Shown here piece by piece: positions 1 to 11,289 of a stretch of 64,000 nt of DNA. Every line of letters begins with the position of its first letter. Within the stretch, counting starts at the first letter, position 1. The stretch covers positions 1,674,001 through 1,738,000 of the forward strand of contig JANFAH010000008.1 in the NCBI GenBank assembly GCA_024663395.1, read 5' to 3'. Under the pieces are notes generated by a model. That model did not search any database. It was not told the origin of the DNA and saw nothing but the letters and a program-made list of their open reading frames with translations. The DNA is from Pisolithus tinctorius (Eukaryota > Basidiomycota > Agaricomycetes > Boletales > Pisolithaceae). The translations under genes were made by a program, and so were the position numbers.

Positions 1-531
1 TTGTGAAATGAGCGTCTGATGGATGGAGTGCTGTAGAAATGCGTAGGGTGCGAGGATCCTCTCCAAATTTGGAAGGAAGAATCGTGGGGCTGAGCACTTG
101 AAGCGAGCATGCGAACCGAGTTGACATCTTTGGAAATGGTGGAGATACGACGAAAACCGGAATGCCGTACACGGGCGCTAAAAACTTTTAATGCGCGCTT
201 AACTCGCTTCCTCTTTTCTCTTTAGCACTGATGACTCGATCTTGTGCAAAGGATGACTGTTCACGTCCAACAGTCTTTCTACGCATGAGGCCTTTAGTCT
301 TCATCTGCATGCATGGGCATTGTGCGCAACTCGCCAACGAGTTAGGCAGAGTCAGCTGTAACCATGTCCACAACACCTTTGGTGTGTGACACCATGCAGA
401 TACTTAATGTCTGCGTGTTGCATGTGACCTCATATCCTCATATCAACAGTATTCGCTTTTTCTTAACAGGTGACACCGATGACAGTGTTTGGTCCCCCAA
501 CAGAATGAACATATAAAAGATATGTCGCATC

Positions 532-565
<34 letters not shown>

Positions 566-597
566 ATTCTGTCATCTGCGCTATCTTCACTCCAACA
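1..597. other. Upstream stretch with no recognised gene
   Basis: No coding signal or RNA gene that I can support. It contains an uninterrupted run of 31 T at 534-564, just upstream of the first exon of the next gene. Short open frames on the minus strand look like chance. Confidence 0.5.
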
Positions 598-748
598 ATG
601 TCACAGCAGCATAAAAATTCATATGGCAATCAAGTCGCCTTCGAAGATCTGGGCTCAGGGTTCTCTGCACCAGAGCCCAGGGTACATCGAGGCACAACAG
701 GTGAGTAACGTGTTGTCAATCCACAAGCTTTTCATCTGACGCGTCTAA

Positions 749-866
749 GAGCTAGTTCGGTAACGAAGTCCCACAAAGAATCCAGGTGAAAAAACCCAAA
801 AAAAAGTCCCAGGCCTTCATGACATAAGCATACAGAGTTCAAGCGGAGCTCCAATTTAGGAGGAGA
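749..866 (+). repeat. Harbinger left terminal inverted repeat
   Basis: 118 bp starting GAGCTAGTTCGG. It pairs with 4226-4343; the only two mismatches I found lie near the inner end. Confidence 0.95.
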
Positions 867-900
867 CATAGGCGATATCGATAACCGCAACACAACTATC

Positions 901-2341
901 ATGGCTGACGAGTCGGGCGTAACTAGGAACCTGATGGGTGGGGATCCTCCTGATGCTGCAGACGACGAGACCGAGGAAAGGCGCATCAACATCAACGACG
1001 ACCACTATCGATGCCGCAAACTCCTCATTCTTATCCTCATCCACCATCACCTCCAACTCTTATCCCTGCTACTCGTGTTGGCAGATGCTCTACAGGCCGT
1101 CGCGGAAGCGACGCGGCGTGCTGACCCGATTCCATACCACACGTCGATCCTGACTGGGAGTGGGTGGGTAGCCGAATTGTTGAACGGCCATCCCGAGCGA
1201 ATTCGTACAGAACTCGCAGTTCACAAGCACGTATTCGACATCTTGTTGCGGGAGCTCCAACAGCATGGAATCGGTCCTTCCAAACACGTCACGCTCGAAG
1301 AGCAACTCGCGATCTTTCTATATACCTCTGTCACCGGTTTGTCCATCAGACATGTAGGTGAACGTTTTCAAAGGTCGAACGGCACGATCTCCAAGTAAGT
1401 CTTCGACCGCGCCATTTTCGGTGGATTAATCGTCGTTCCAGGTACTTCAAAAAAATTCTGTTCGCATTCTCGTCTCGTGATATATACAGCAAGTACGTAC
1501 GATTGCCGCGCAGTGATGCCCCCGTCCACCCAACTATTCGCGATAACCCCAAATTTTTCCCTTTTTTTGCTGACGCTGTCGGTGCAATCGACGGGACGCA
1601 CATCGCGTGTGCTCCCAGTTCGGAGGAAAGGGATGCGATGCGAAATCGCAAAGGTTTCACCTCCCAGAATTGCCTGCTCTGCTGCGATTTCGATATGCGC
1701 TTCACATATGTCCTTAGCGGGTGGGAGGGGTCTGCGGCCGACTCGTCGGTCTATCACGATGCGCGGCTGAGCGATCTCGCTATTCCGGACGGCAAGTACT
1801 ACCTTGCCGATGCAGGGTTCCCCAATTGCCCCCAACTCCTGACTCCATTCCGAGGGCAACGATACCATCTCGCAGAATGGGGCCGCGCGCACGTACGGTA
1901 AGTATTTCTATCGATGTTTTTATTTACTCATAATTCATTGGAATTTACAGACCAGTAAACGCCGAGGAATGCTACAACCTTCGCCACGCGCAGCTTCGAA
2001 ACGTGATCGAACGGATAATCGGAGTCATCAAACGTCGCTTCCGAATTCTCGTCGTGCCTCCAGAGTATGGCATGGACGTCCAGGCCCGTATTCCTCCCGC
2101 TTTATGTTGTATTCACAACATCATCCGCATGTACGATCCGTTGGAGTTAGACGACATCGAAGGCTTCGTATCACCTCCGCCGCCGGACGAGTCAGAGGAG
2201 GTAATCGGCGTGATCGCCGATGGCGTTACAACTACCGCAGAACGCCTTTGGATGTCGGAGAGGCGGGGTGCAATCGCGCAAAACATTTGGAATAGCTACA
2301 TTGCCGAACGAGTACGAAGGGGAGAGTTCATCGCGGATTAG
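901..2341 (+). CDS. Harbinger DDE transposase (HARBI1 / DDE_Tnp_4 type)
   Basis: Exons 901-1394, 1442-1897 and 1951-2341 give 446 aa. The introns are 47 and 53 nt with clean GT-AG ends and preserved phase. The catalytic acidic triad is readable: Asp in AVGAIDGTHI (exon 2), a second Asp in GSAADSSVY followed by YYLADAGFP, and Glu in RNVIERIIGVIKRRF (exon 3). The N-terminal half holds the helix-turn-helix-like segment SIRHVGERFQRSNGTIS expected ahead of the catalytic core. Length and motif order fit active Harbinger transposases. It probably cuts and pastes the element together with the Myb-like partner on the opposite strand. No stop or frameshift is seen. Confidence 0.92.
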
Positions 2342-2506
2342 CATTTATATACCATCATTTCTCTCTACGTTACGCTACCCTTACGATCCAAATCGCATTT
2401 CTTTGAGTTCCGATCTCCAGAGGCAGAGTGAGAGAACCGAAACGCCGATGATATTGCAACAAACATCAAGGTAAAAAGTGGATACTACAAGCTGCAAGTA
2501 CAACAA

Positions 2507-4125
2507 TTACTGGCTACGTCTCCCAATCTCATTGAGCTTCGCCTCAAGCCATGCATGCCGAACTGTAGCCATACGGTCAGGATCGCTAGCGAATGATAAG
2601 TACAGGCTGGCATGGGAAACGTTTCCCTCGAAGTGATTTGCGATCCTAACGATGTCGGTTGGCGAGAACTTATCCATGTCCAACAGCAACAGCTTCTGTG
2701 TCGCCTCGGTCACCAACGGATGGACCGGATCTTGGCGGATATCGGGCTTGGGATCGGGCGCAGGTGATTCCGCAAGGGATGTGATTGCGTGAGTGACGGC
2801 GGTCATATGCGAGCGGACTGTACCATGGATACCTCCAACTTCCTCTTCCACTCGTTCAAGTATCATGTTCCCTGTGCGTCGCTTTCGTGCCGATGAGGCG
2901 GTTGAAGCCGCAGTGCTTGAAAGAGCACCCGAAACGACAGATTGATCGTCGTCGTCGTCTGCCTTCCGCTTTCTGGAGCGCTCCATACGAGCCGAAATAC
3001 TGGAGGATGGCTTGATGGAGCTGACAGACGAGCCATTGAACGACGACGGGGCAGTTGGAGGGGTGAAGTTTGAAGGTGTGCCGGGGGGGGGAACAGACTG
3101 GTCTGAGCGCCAGTTAAAAGTAGATCCGCTATGAACCGAAGCGACGGTAGATGGCGCCGGGCGATGGGAAGTTGTTAGTGTAGGGGGGATGGGATTTCCA
3201 GCTGCAAATGAGTGGAACGAGGGTTGATTGGCAGATGGCCACGATGGTGGAGCATAGGAAGTTGTTGGCATACTGAAGCCAGCGCTTCCAGTCGCGAACG
3301 GGTAGAAAATCGTTTGGTTCATAGACGGCGATGCTGATGGAACAATGGGCGACATATCCACGTCGTTACTGGTTACCGGTGCGCTAGGTGCACTTCCTCC
3401 GACAGACGCTGGTATCGGGAAGTCAACGAAAGGTGACCCCGGGGACGGCGTGTTGTTCCCCGTGCTCTCGCTGTTGGAAGAACTCAACCTGGTGCAGGAC
3501 GGGCCTCCAGAAGAATCGTTGATACTCAGTGCCGAAAAGCGATTCAAGCCCTTGCACTTGGAAGGTATGAGCGCACTCATCCTGTCATAGAATAGCCATC
3601 CCTTGTTTTTATAAGGCGCTGCATCCTTGTGGACCTGCCGACGTCACCATTAGCACAGGACATTCAAACCGATCGGATTGAATCATACCTTCACGTAACC
3701 GTCCCATGAATTCTCGTTTGCAACACCGATATCAGCCCCTGACTTCAGAGAATACGCAAATCCAGATGAACGGCTGAGATGATCAACGACCGCGTATGTA
3801 CTTCGTAGCTGTGTGATATCAGCTAGTTATTCTGTCGTTTGACTGACTCACGCACCCTTTTCCATTTCTCTTTACATGATTTAGGGGTTTTGGGCCCCCC
3901 TTTCTCAGGGTTTGCAAGCATCGGAGAAGCTGCACAGGCATTCCAAAATGGCGCCTTGAAATTTAAACCGTCACCAGCGGTTGCCTTGTGGGAATCGATG
4001 AAGTCAAGAAGAGCAAACGTATCCTTATCTGACCACGACACTTGCGTCGAGTGGCCATCCGGGGACCGCGAACTACGAGATTTGCCCTTGTGGTCGGACG
4101 ATTTCGCTGCTTTACGAGGGGGCAT
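2507..4125 (-). CDS. Harbinger second protein with Myb/SANT-like DNA-binding domain
   Basis: Minus-strand exons 4125-3856, 3808-3689 and 3634-2507 give 505 aa with every phase kept. The N-terminus is basic (MPPRKAAKSS). It is followed by a SANT-like domain spread over the first two exons: VSWSDKDTFALLDFI, then NAC, CKEKWKR and WDGYVK. This is the arrangement of the Myb-like accessory protein that binds Harbinger ends and helps import the transposase. The rest is a long Ser/Pro/Thr-rich linker, a basic stretch (ARMERSRKRKADDDD) and a helical C-terminus. An upstream in-frame start at 4218 is possible, but the Met at 4125 better suits the basic N-terminus. Confidence 0.85.
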
Positions 4126-4225
4126 GGCAACGAACGGAGGGAGAAGCAAGAGTAGATGCTGTACAAGTGGAGCTTTGATGCATAACCCCGCCTCTAGCAC
4201 GGCATCTCGGCCATACACCAGATGC

Positions 4226-4343
4226 TCTCCTCCTAAATTGGGGCTCCGATTGAACTCTGTATGCTTATGTCATGAAGGCCTGGGACTTTTTTTTGGGTTT
4301 TTTCACCTGGATTCTTTGTGGGACTTCGTTACCGAACTAGCTC
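4226..4343 (-). repeat. Harbinger right terminal inverted repeat
   Basis: 118 bp, the reverse complement of 749-866 with two mismatches. The following TAA (4344-4346) is the target-site duplicate. Confidence 0.95.
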
Positions 4344-6163
4344 TAAGGGACTCCACGCGCTGTACAAGTGAATGTGACACACATGATGATACCTGACATA
4401 TCCCGCAGCACACCCGAGGCCACAGGTTTTGATGCATGGCGTCCAGCCTCACAGGTGAACGCGACGCGTGGGATGATGCCTGATGTGTCTCGTGTGATGC
4501 CCAAGGATCCGGGTTCTGAGGTGTCGCATCCTGCCTCAGCCTCGCATGCATTGTATGGTGCTGGAGGTGACGAAGAGGTAACATACTTTGCTCCTAACTA
4601 CGAGTCCCAGAATGCCTTAGAATATGCGCATGATGCTGTGGATGGTGAGGCAACCACTGGATACACCCCCGCGTATACCTTCTCCGAGGAAGCACCCAGG
4701 GGGACTGAGGTCTCCGAAGACCTGAACAAGCGCTTGAAGTTATGGGCTCAGAAGGTCACAACCCAATTCGAACTCAAGGCCCCTCAATTCTTGGAGCTCA
4801 GCATGCTCATAGATGTAAGTCACCCATTCCACACAGCTCAGCCGTCCTTTTGACACTTCTCCGCATGCCCAGGTAGGGAAAAACTTGGAGACCGGAGATC
4901 TTCGCTTGCAAATCTGGCAGCAGGCAACCAGCTACAAGATCTTAAATGGAGTAGATGAGATCAAGGCGGAGTCGATGAATACGAAGGCCATGGTGGAGAC
5001 GGCCACTGCAGGGCTCAGACGAGCGTTCCAGCTAACCGCAGATCAGATGGTAAGTTGTGTATGCGTGATCACATCTTACATGCTAAACATGACCACCAGA
5101 TGCAAATACTGATTATGTCTAAAGACATGCTTGTCCAAGCAGGTCGAACGAAGTACAAGGCACTTCATGTAGACGTCGAGGTGAGTCGCTATTAACTCTG
5201 TTGGTTACACATACTTACACACCACCACTGGTAAAACAGGAACGACTCAAATCGCGTGCAGATATGTTGGGATTCCTGGATGTGTTTGGAAACCTTGCAA
5301 AGGAACAGCTGCTGCGTGCGGCCATTAAAAAGGAATGTAGCAGCATTCGAAACAAGTTCCGCACACTGGTGAGTCGTCAGTAGCATCAATTCTTTGTGTA
5401 TGCAATAACTTTCTTTTGATGTAGTTGCTCGACAGCGTCAGGACAGATGGGAAGGAGCCCATGACACTGGAAGAATTGACATGGACAGCGCTCAGCAAAT
5501 ACAAATGAGGGGGGGTGGGTTCAGGTTCAAAAGCTGAATATCAATTGCATTTTGCATATCTGGTGTGGTCTGTAATATTTATCTGGTCACCAATACTGAT
5601 GGAGCTCTCAGCGGATGTACGGGATGGCGCATCAATACGTCTGGGGGCGAGCCACGAATGATGAAAGTGGGGGCGAGAGTGGTGAAGAGGCAGGCGCGGA
5701 TGCTTCTACAAGTGAACCGCCTGCAAAACGTGCTAAGTCAGTAGGTAACAAGCCTCCCCCTGGAAGAGTGAAGACAGGCCGGGACTTCTGGAGCACAATG
5801 GACCGCCTGTTGGTGAAGGATCTCGAACGGAATGGAAAAGACCTGAAGAATGAGAAATGGTGCGAGTGAGTGGCCATGGGACAGGTCCATGCTGATCACT
5901 GATATGCATGTATGCGCAGGTTTTTCAACAACATTATCATTCAGGATCAAGAACAGTATGGCAAGAATGCCGGAACAATTTTGCCACCTCTCCCCAGCAC
6001 GTACACCGAGTCACCCGGGGCCACACCTGCTACCCCATCGCCTGTGCCTCGCACATTCCCTACTTCGTGTTGTGCCCCTTCGCATGCGGTGTCACTCAGT
6101 AATAGCTCGGACCATCTGTCTGGTCCAGACAGTACTGGGGACCTTCTGGGTGAGGATTTTTAG

Positions 6164-6587
6164 ACGCCGTCCATGTAAGCTACATCATACTTATGGTAAC
6201 TTATGTACCGTTACATACACATTCTGTGTTTTTCGGATGAGGAATACAAATGTGAACGAGCGGAAAAAATCGGAAGTCGGGGGGAAGCCGAAAATAATAT
6301 AGATCCCAGATTTATGTCTGCATCAAATGGTGCTTGTGGCTGCCAGAATTGCCATCAAATTCTGTCAGATACAAACTGCACACCGTAGTGCCTGGCCACA
6401 ATCTGTCATTGCATCTGACACGTATCAGCGCTGGTGCTATTTTACATGTGTCTACGGGGTGGCCGTGTAAGTGACTCGGCTGATAAGCCAAATCAGGACA
6501 TGCCAAATAGCAGTCCCTACTGACTCGTCATTTTCACCGTAGACTTCACCGAATTGACAGCGTACGGAGTTCCCGGCAAGTCAATAC
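6164..6587. other. Intergenic region upstream of the AsnRS gene
   Basis: 424 bp between the hypothetical gene and DED81. It presumably carries the DED81 promoter. No TATA-like or other specific site that I would defend. Confidence 0.4.
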
Positions 6588-8720
6588 ATGACGGTGACCG
6601 TATATATCGACCAGACGAGCGGTGTCGACGCTGCAGGCCGCGGCACTGTCGATCAGCCTTACCAAACCCTTGCGTTTGCAATATTCCTGACGCCTGCGGC
6701 CGCCGTCGATACCACACGGTATCAGATCCGGAAAGGGTCTGAAGCGCAATATGATGCGCCTACGCAGTCCGCAACGAAGAAAGCCAAGAAAGACGCGCAA
6801 GGGTTGGAGAAGAAACGTGTGAAGGCTGAGGCAGAGGAAAAGGAGTCACGCGAGCGGCAGGAGAAGCGCGAAAAGAAGCTCGAGGAGAGTAAGAAAATCG
6901 TCCTCGTCGAAGATCTTTCTCTTCCGACCCCAATCAAGGTTTGAATCAATATCGCGCGTATGATCGTGTTCTGATCGTTTTACTTATAGTCCAAGATCGT
7001 ACGTCTCGTGAACTACAGAGACAAACGAGTACGTGTATGTGGATGGGTTCATCGTAAACGTGATCAGCAAGATATCATGTTCGTGGTATTAAGGGATGGA
7101 ACTGGTTATCTGCAAGTGGTGTTTACGGGACAAACTGTAAAGATCTTATGCTCACAGGCAGAGTCATCGATGCGTATCTTACTTTCTGATCACCCTTTAT
7201 TCACAGAACAAAACCTACGATGCCGTGACTCTCCAGCTAGAGGCGGCGATCGAGTTGACAGGAACTCTGAAGCTTGTTCCCGAGGGACAAAAAGCACCCG
7301 GCGGTCACGAACTCGTGGTTGACTACTGGAAGGTCCTTGGACCAGCCCCCGGTGGAGACGATGCCTTCACGAACAAGCTCAACGAAGTGTGTTACTTTGT
7401 CGTGAAGACAGAGTGCCTTGAATTAGACTGACCCCGAACTCCAGCAATCCGATCCTTCAATCTTGGCTGATAACCGCCATCTCGTTTTGCGCGGTGAAAC
7501 TGCGTCTAACGTACTTCGACTACGCGCTGCCCTTCTCTCTGCTTTCCGTTCTACCTACGCTGAACACGACGTGATAGAAGTTACCCCTCCGTGTCTCGTA
7601 CAGACACAAGTTGAAGGGGGTGCTACCCTGTTCAAACTCGACTACTACGGACAGCCCGCTTTCCTCACTCAAAGTTCTCAACTATATCTCGAAACATGTC
7701 TTGCGTCTCTTGGAGATGTATTCTGCATCCAGGAGAGTTTCCGCGCGGAGAACAGCCACACGCGTCGCCATCTGAGCGAGTACACGCATCTCGAAGCCGA
7801 ATTAGCATTCATCAACTTTGACGACCTGATGACCCACATCGAGACCGTTGTAAGTTGTTCGCATTCGCATCTTCTACATCGAATGTCGATCGATTGACGT
7901 TCATGAAGATCTGCGAGTCGGTAGATAAGATTCTCGCCAACCCCGCCACGACTGCATTAGTAAAAACACTTAACCCCAGCTTTACCGCTCCTGAGCGACC
8001 TTTCAAACGGATGTCTTACTCGGATGCCATCGCGTGGCTCAACGAGCACGGCATCCTGCACGAAGCCGAGGATGCGGAAGGAAACACTGTTAAGGATGCT
8101 GACGGAAAACCCGTGATGGTCCCGCATGCGATCGGAGATGACATTGCAGAAGCCGCAGAGCGGCAAATGACAGACATCATTGGGAAGCCTGTTTTTTTGT
8201 ACGGCTTCCCAGCGGAGCTCAAGGCATTCTATATGCAGAAGATGCCTAGGAAGGAAGGCGAGACTGGACCTGTGTTCACGGAGAGCTGCGATTTGCTTAT
8301 GCCGAACGTGGGTGAGATAGTTGGTAAGTGTTTTAGGATGACACACTCGTCTACGGCTGCTAGATATTGAGCAATGATGCAAGGTGGATCAATGAGGATT
8401 GCGGACGGCCCGGAGCTGCTGGCAGCCTATGGGCGCGAAGGCATTGACCCCAAACCTTACTATTGGTACACAGATATGCGGAAGTACGGTACGTGCCAAC
8501 ACGGTGGATACGGCCTAGGCGTAGAGGTAGGCTCCTATGTAATTCGCCTGCATGCCGTGGACTCAACACCCCGTTTTTCTTGTAGCGTCTTCTCGCATGG
8601 ATGGCGAACAGATACACTGTCAGGGAGTGCTCGTTGTACCCAAGGTATGGTGTTTGTTTTTTCTTTGGAAGCTGTGTTGACGACGCGCAACGCAGATGGC
8701 CTGGGCGTGCCACTCCTTAG
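6588..8720 (+). CDS. DED81: Cytosolic asparaginyl-tRNA synthetase
   Basis: Eight exons (6588-6938, 6990-7136, 7207-7386, 7445-7849, 7909-8323, 8384-8526, 8586-8644, 8696-8720) give 574 aa, close to the usual fungal length. It charges tRNA-Asn with asparagine in the cytosol. Domains in order: eukaryotic N-terminal extension starting TVYIDQTSG; a charged Lys/Glu coiled region; an OB-fold anticodon-binding domain ([15 protein letters not shown]); and a class II catalytic core with motif 2 ([16 protein letters not shown]) and motif 3 ([13 protein letters not shown]). The C-terminus [10 protein letters not shown] is the invariant family ending, and its last nine codons come from a separate 25 nt exon. 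No defects are seen. Confidence 0.95.
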
Positions 8721-9076
8721 ATTAGCTCATCCACATGGCGAATACCGATATAGAGACTTCTTGTTGATCACACCCAAGGCGCGAAAGTGCGATAGAACAA
8801 AGACATATGTTTCTCAGACGCTTCGAGAGAAACTTTCTCCTCAGTCTATTCCTTTGCTTTTGAGCATTTCCATATTCTTGGGTATACCATCGTAGAACGA
8901 ATGGAGTTCTACAACTCGGTGAAAAATACGAGTGTACAGTTGGAGCCTGCACAGCGTTCATGATAACGGGGACAGTGCACTGATGGTCCCCTCGGCCTCT
9001 TCATGCCTTGTAGTCTGAGTGAAACAAAACAATAAAGCAGTGATTTTCCCACGAGTGTTTCACCGTATCACCACTG
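8721..9076. other. Intergenic region between DED81 and the Kelch gene
   Basis: 356 bp in a tandem gene arrangement. It should contain the DED81 3' end and the Kelch promoter. Nothing else is recognised. Confidence 0.4.
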
Positions 9077-10884
9077 ATGGCCAGTCGCGTCCGACAGCGA
9101 AAGCACTATCAAGGCAGCATTGCAAGCTCAGTGCCTGGGCTGTCGGACGTTGTCGACATGGACAACGACGGGGACACAGTCAGCAGTCTCTCAGCCAATG
9201 ACGACTCCAGGACACCGACGATGTCCCTGTCCTCCCAGTCTCACCGTTCTCCGTACCTTCATCCGTCCCACCATGCGACGGCTTCTACGTCCACCTTTAA
9301 TGCGCATTCTAATACGCAGTCCGTTGCAGTGCCTTCGCAAACACAGACACCGGTTCCTACAGCACCGGGCACTCCCCGTATTGCAGCCTCCCGGAGACCG
9401 TCGTCCTTGCGCCATGGTTCAACCGCCGCCCCTCCCGAAGCCAGTCATACAACTAAGCGCAGGCCGTCATCTCCGTCTGGTCGTGAAGGAAAGGGGGGTA
9501 ATCGCAGTGGTCGCGAGCAAAAAATCCGCACGACACCCCGTCTACCCCATGCTCACGACGTTCCTATCGCCCCTGCCACCACTATGTACTGGTCACGTGC
9601 TCCTGTGCACGGCGCTCTGCCAATGCACAACACGCGCGCCCATACCGTGACCCTGGTTGATCACGTCGCTTGGATGTTCGGCGGTTGCGACGACAAGGGC
9701 TGCTGGAAGGATGTCTACTGTTTTGACACAGGTAAGTGGTTTGCACACCTTTTGGGGTGCTGTGTTTTCCTTAACTTTTGATTCTGCACAGAAACGATGC
9801 ATTGGTCACATCCAGATATGTTAGGGGATATACCTCCTCCGTGCCGCGCGCACACAGCGACACTCGTTGATAGAAAAATTGTTATCTTTGGTGGTGGTCA
9901 AGGTCCCGTTTACTACGATACAACATACATATTAGACACAACCACCCGCAGGTGGTACGCTCCTAATTTTCCGGCTCAGTCGCAGCCGCAGAAACACATA
10001 CCAGACCAACAATCACAGTCACAAAACCCTTCCCAAGTTCCAGACCTATATCACCCTGCTCCTAGACGTGCTCACACAGCTGTGCTGTATATGGGCAGGA
10101 TTTATGTATTTGGTGGGGGAAATGGCTTGACCGCTCTTAATGATCTATGGGCACTTGACGTTTCCCGTTTGGACTCATCTTTGCGTAGTGGTTCTTCCGA
10201 AAGTGGCCTAAAATGGAGTCCTATCAAGACCCATGGTGAACCCCCGGCCCCTAGGGGTTATCACACAGCCAATCTTATCGGTAACGTTATGGTCGTCGTG
10301 GGTGGCAGCGATGGAAAAGAATGCTTTTCGGATGTGTGGTGTCTAAATCTTGGTACGTAACATCCCCGAAAAAGTTCCTTTCTTCGGCGTCACTAAGTGA
10401 ACTTCGCTCCTCCCGCCGATTTCCAGACTCATTGGTGTGGACGCGTGTAAACTTGACCGTGTCGCATCGCCGATTATCACACACCGCGACTCAGGTCGGG
10501 TCTTACCTGTTCATCGTTGGAGGACACGACGGAAACTCTTACAGTTCTGACATTCTGTTCTATAATCTCGGTATGCCTCATACACCACTTCGTGACTCGG
10601 TGCTCTTTTATTGACGAAACGCCAAGTAAACCTCCAGTATGAACCTCGGGCAGTCCGGGGGTCCCCTCCGTCACCTCGTGGATATCACGTCGCCATTGTT
10701 GCAGATAGTCGACTGTTTCTTTTTGGTGGGGTACGTTAAAAATCTCTGATGGATCGTTCATTCCCTTCTGATCTCTTCTTGCACCAAGTTCAATGGTCAT
10801 GATGTTTTCGACGACGTATATACGCTCGACCTGGCGGGGGCAGCTTATCTCCCTCAAGTGATGAGCTTCCGGATCGATGTCTGA
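9077..10884 (+). CDS. Kelch-repeat beta-propeller protein
   Basis: Exons 9077-9731, 9792-10352, 10427-10570, 10627-10730 and 10789-10884 give 519 aa. The first 160 or so residues are Ser/Thr/Pro-rich and probably disordered. The rest is a run of Kelch blades, each with the paired-Gly signature: AWMFGGCDD, IVIFGGGQG, IYVFGGGNG, VMVVVGGSDG, LFIVGGHDG and LFLFGG. A conserved R-x-x-HTA strand precedes most of them. This is the architecture of fungal Tea1/Kel-type and other scaffold propellers, but I see no long coiled-coil tail, so assignment to Tea1 is not justified. The fourth and fifth exons use AAG acceptors; the alternative CAG in front of exon 4 would give an immediate stop. Confidence 0.88.
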
Positions 10885-11289
10885 CATGTTCACATATCAA
10901 ATTCAAGTACGAGACACAGCGCGATCTAGCACTTCGACTTTATATTGCCTGTTGTTGCGTGTGTCATGGTGGTTCGCTGTACGAACAGCCATCTCATTGC
11001 CAACTTTCTCCCCTCATCACGAAGTATATTCACGCCTTTTCGCCCCTTTTAGATTATCTGCTCATACTGTAATACACTTCGCATCCACCATATTCTTTGC
11101 ATACGTACATACCCGGATAACGCTTTTACGACTTGTTTGCTGTGGCATGGCACGTTATGGGTGGTTTCCACAGGGAGCTCGTTCTTACATCCGGCGGGCC
11201 ACGATCGTCGAGATCTACCGTTACCGTTTGTGCTGAGAATGTTATGCTGTATCCATTGCACTTGTGATATTAAGTCCAACGTGAATATG
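10885..11289. other. Convergent intergenic region
   Basis: 405 bp between the 3' ends of the Kelch gene (plus) and the METTL14-like gene (minus). It should hold both polyadenylation regions. No gene is seen. Confidence 0.4.

Larger units (their letters stand above)
749..4343 (+). mobile_element. Complete PIF/Harbinger DNA transposon
   Basis: A 3,595 bp element is bounded by 118 bp terminal inverted repeats (749-866 and 4226-4343) that differ at two positions. It is flanked by a 3 bp TAA direct repeat (746-748 and 4344-4346), the classic Harbinger target duplication. It carries the two expected Harbinger genes in convergent orientation: a DDE transposase on the plus strand and a Myb/SANT-like protein on the minus strand. 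Both reading frames are open, so the copy could be autonomous. It lies inside intron 1 of the host gene beginning at 598. Confidence 0.93.
598..6163 (+). pseudogene. Hypothetical agaricomycete-family protein gene, interrupted by a Harbinger element and an in-frame TGA
   Basis: Exons by splice sites and phase: 598-700, 4348-4814, 4873-5049, 5100-5180, 5240-5368, 5425-5562, 5612-5865, 5920-6163 (531 codons). Every junction keeps phase. The product has a low-complexity N-terminus (exon 2 repeats a DISR-like segment), a helical middle and a segment reading DFWSTMDRLL. I do not know its function; similar proteins are, as I recall, common around transposons in mushroom genomes. Intron 1 was originally 49 nt (701-748 plus 4347) and now contains the whole 749-4343 transposon. 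Exon 6 has an in-frame TGA at 5506-5508, after which the same frame continues through a KAEYQLHFAYL segment to a good donor at 5563. Alternatively the protein really ends at 5508 and a second gene follows. Confidence 0.55.

Noticed and set aside
534..564. Run of 31 T as a terminator or retrotransposon poly-A tail
   Set aside because: No retroposed gene or target duplication was found next to it; a simple low-complexity run is enough.
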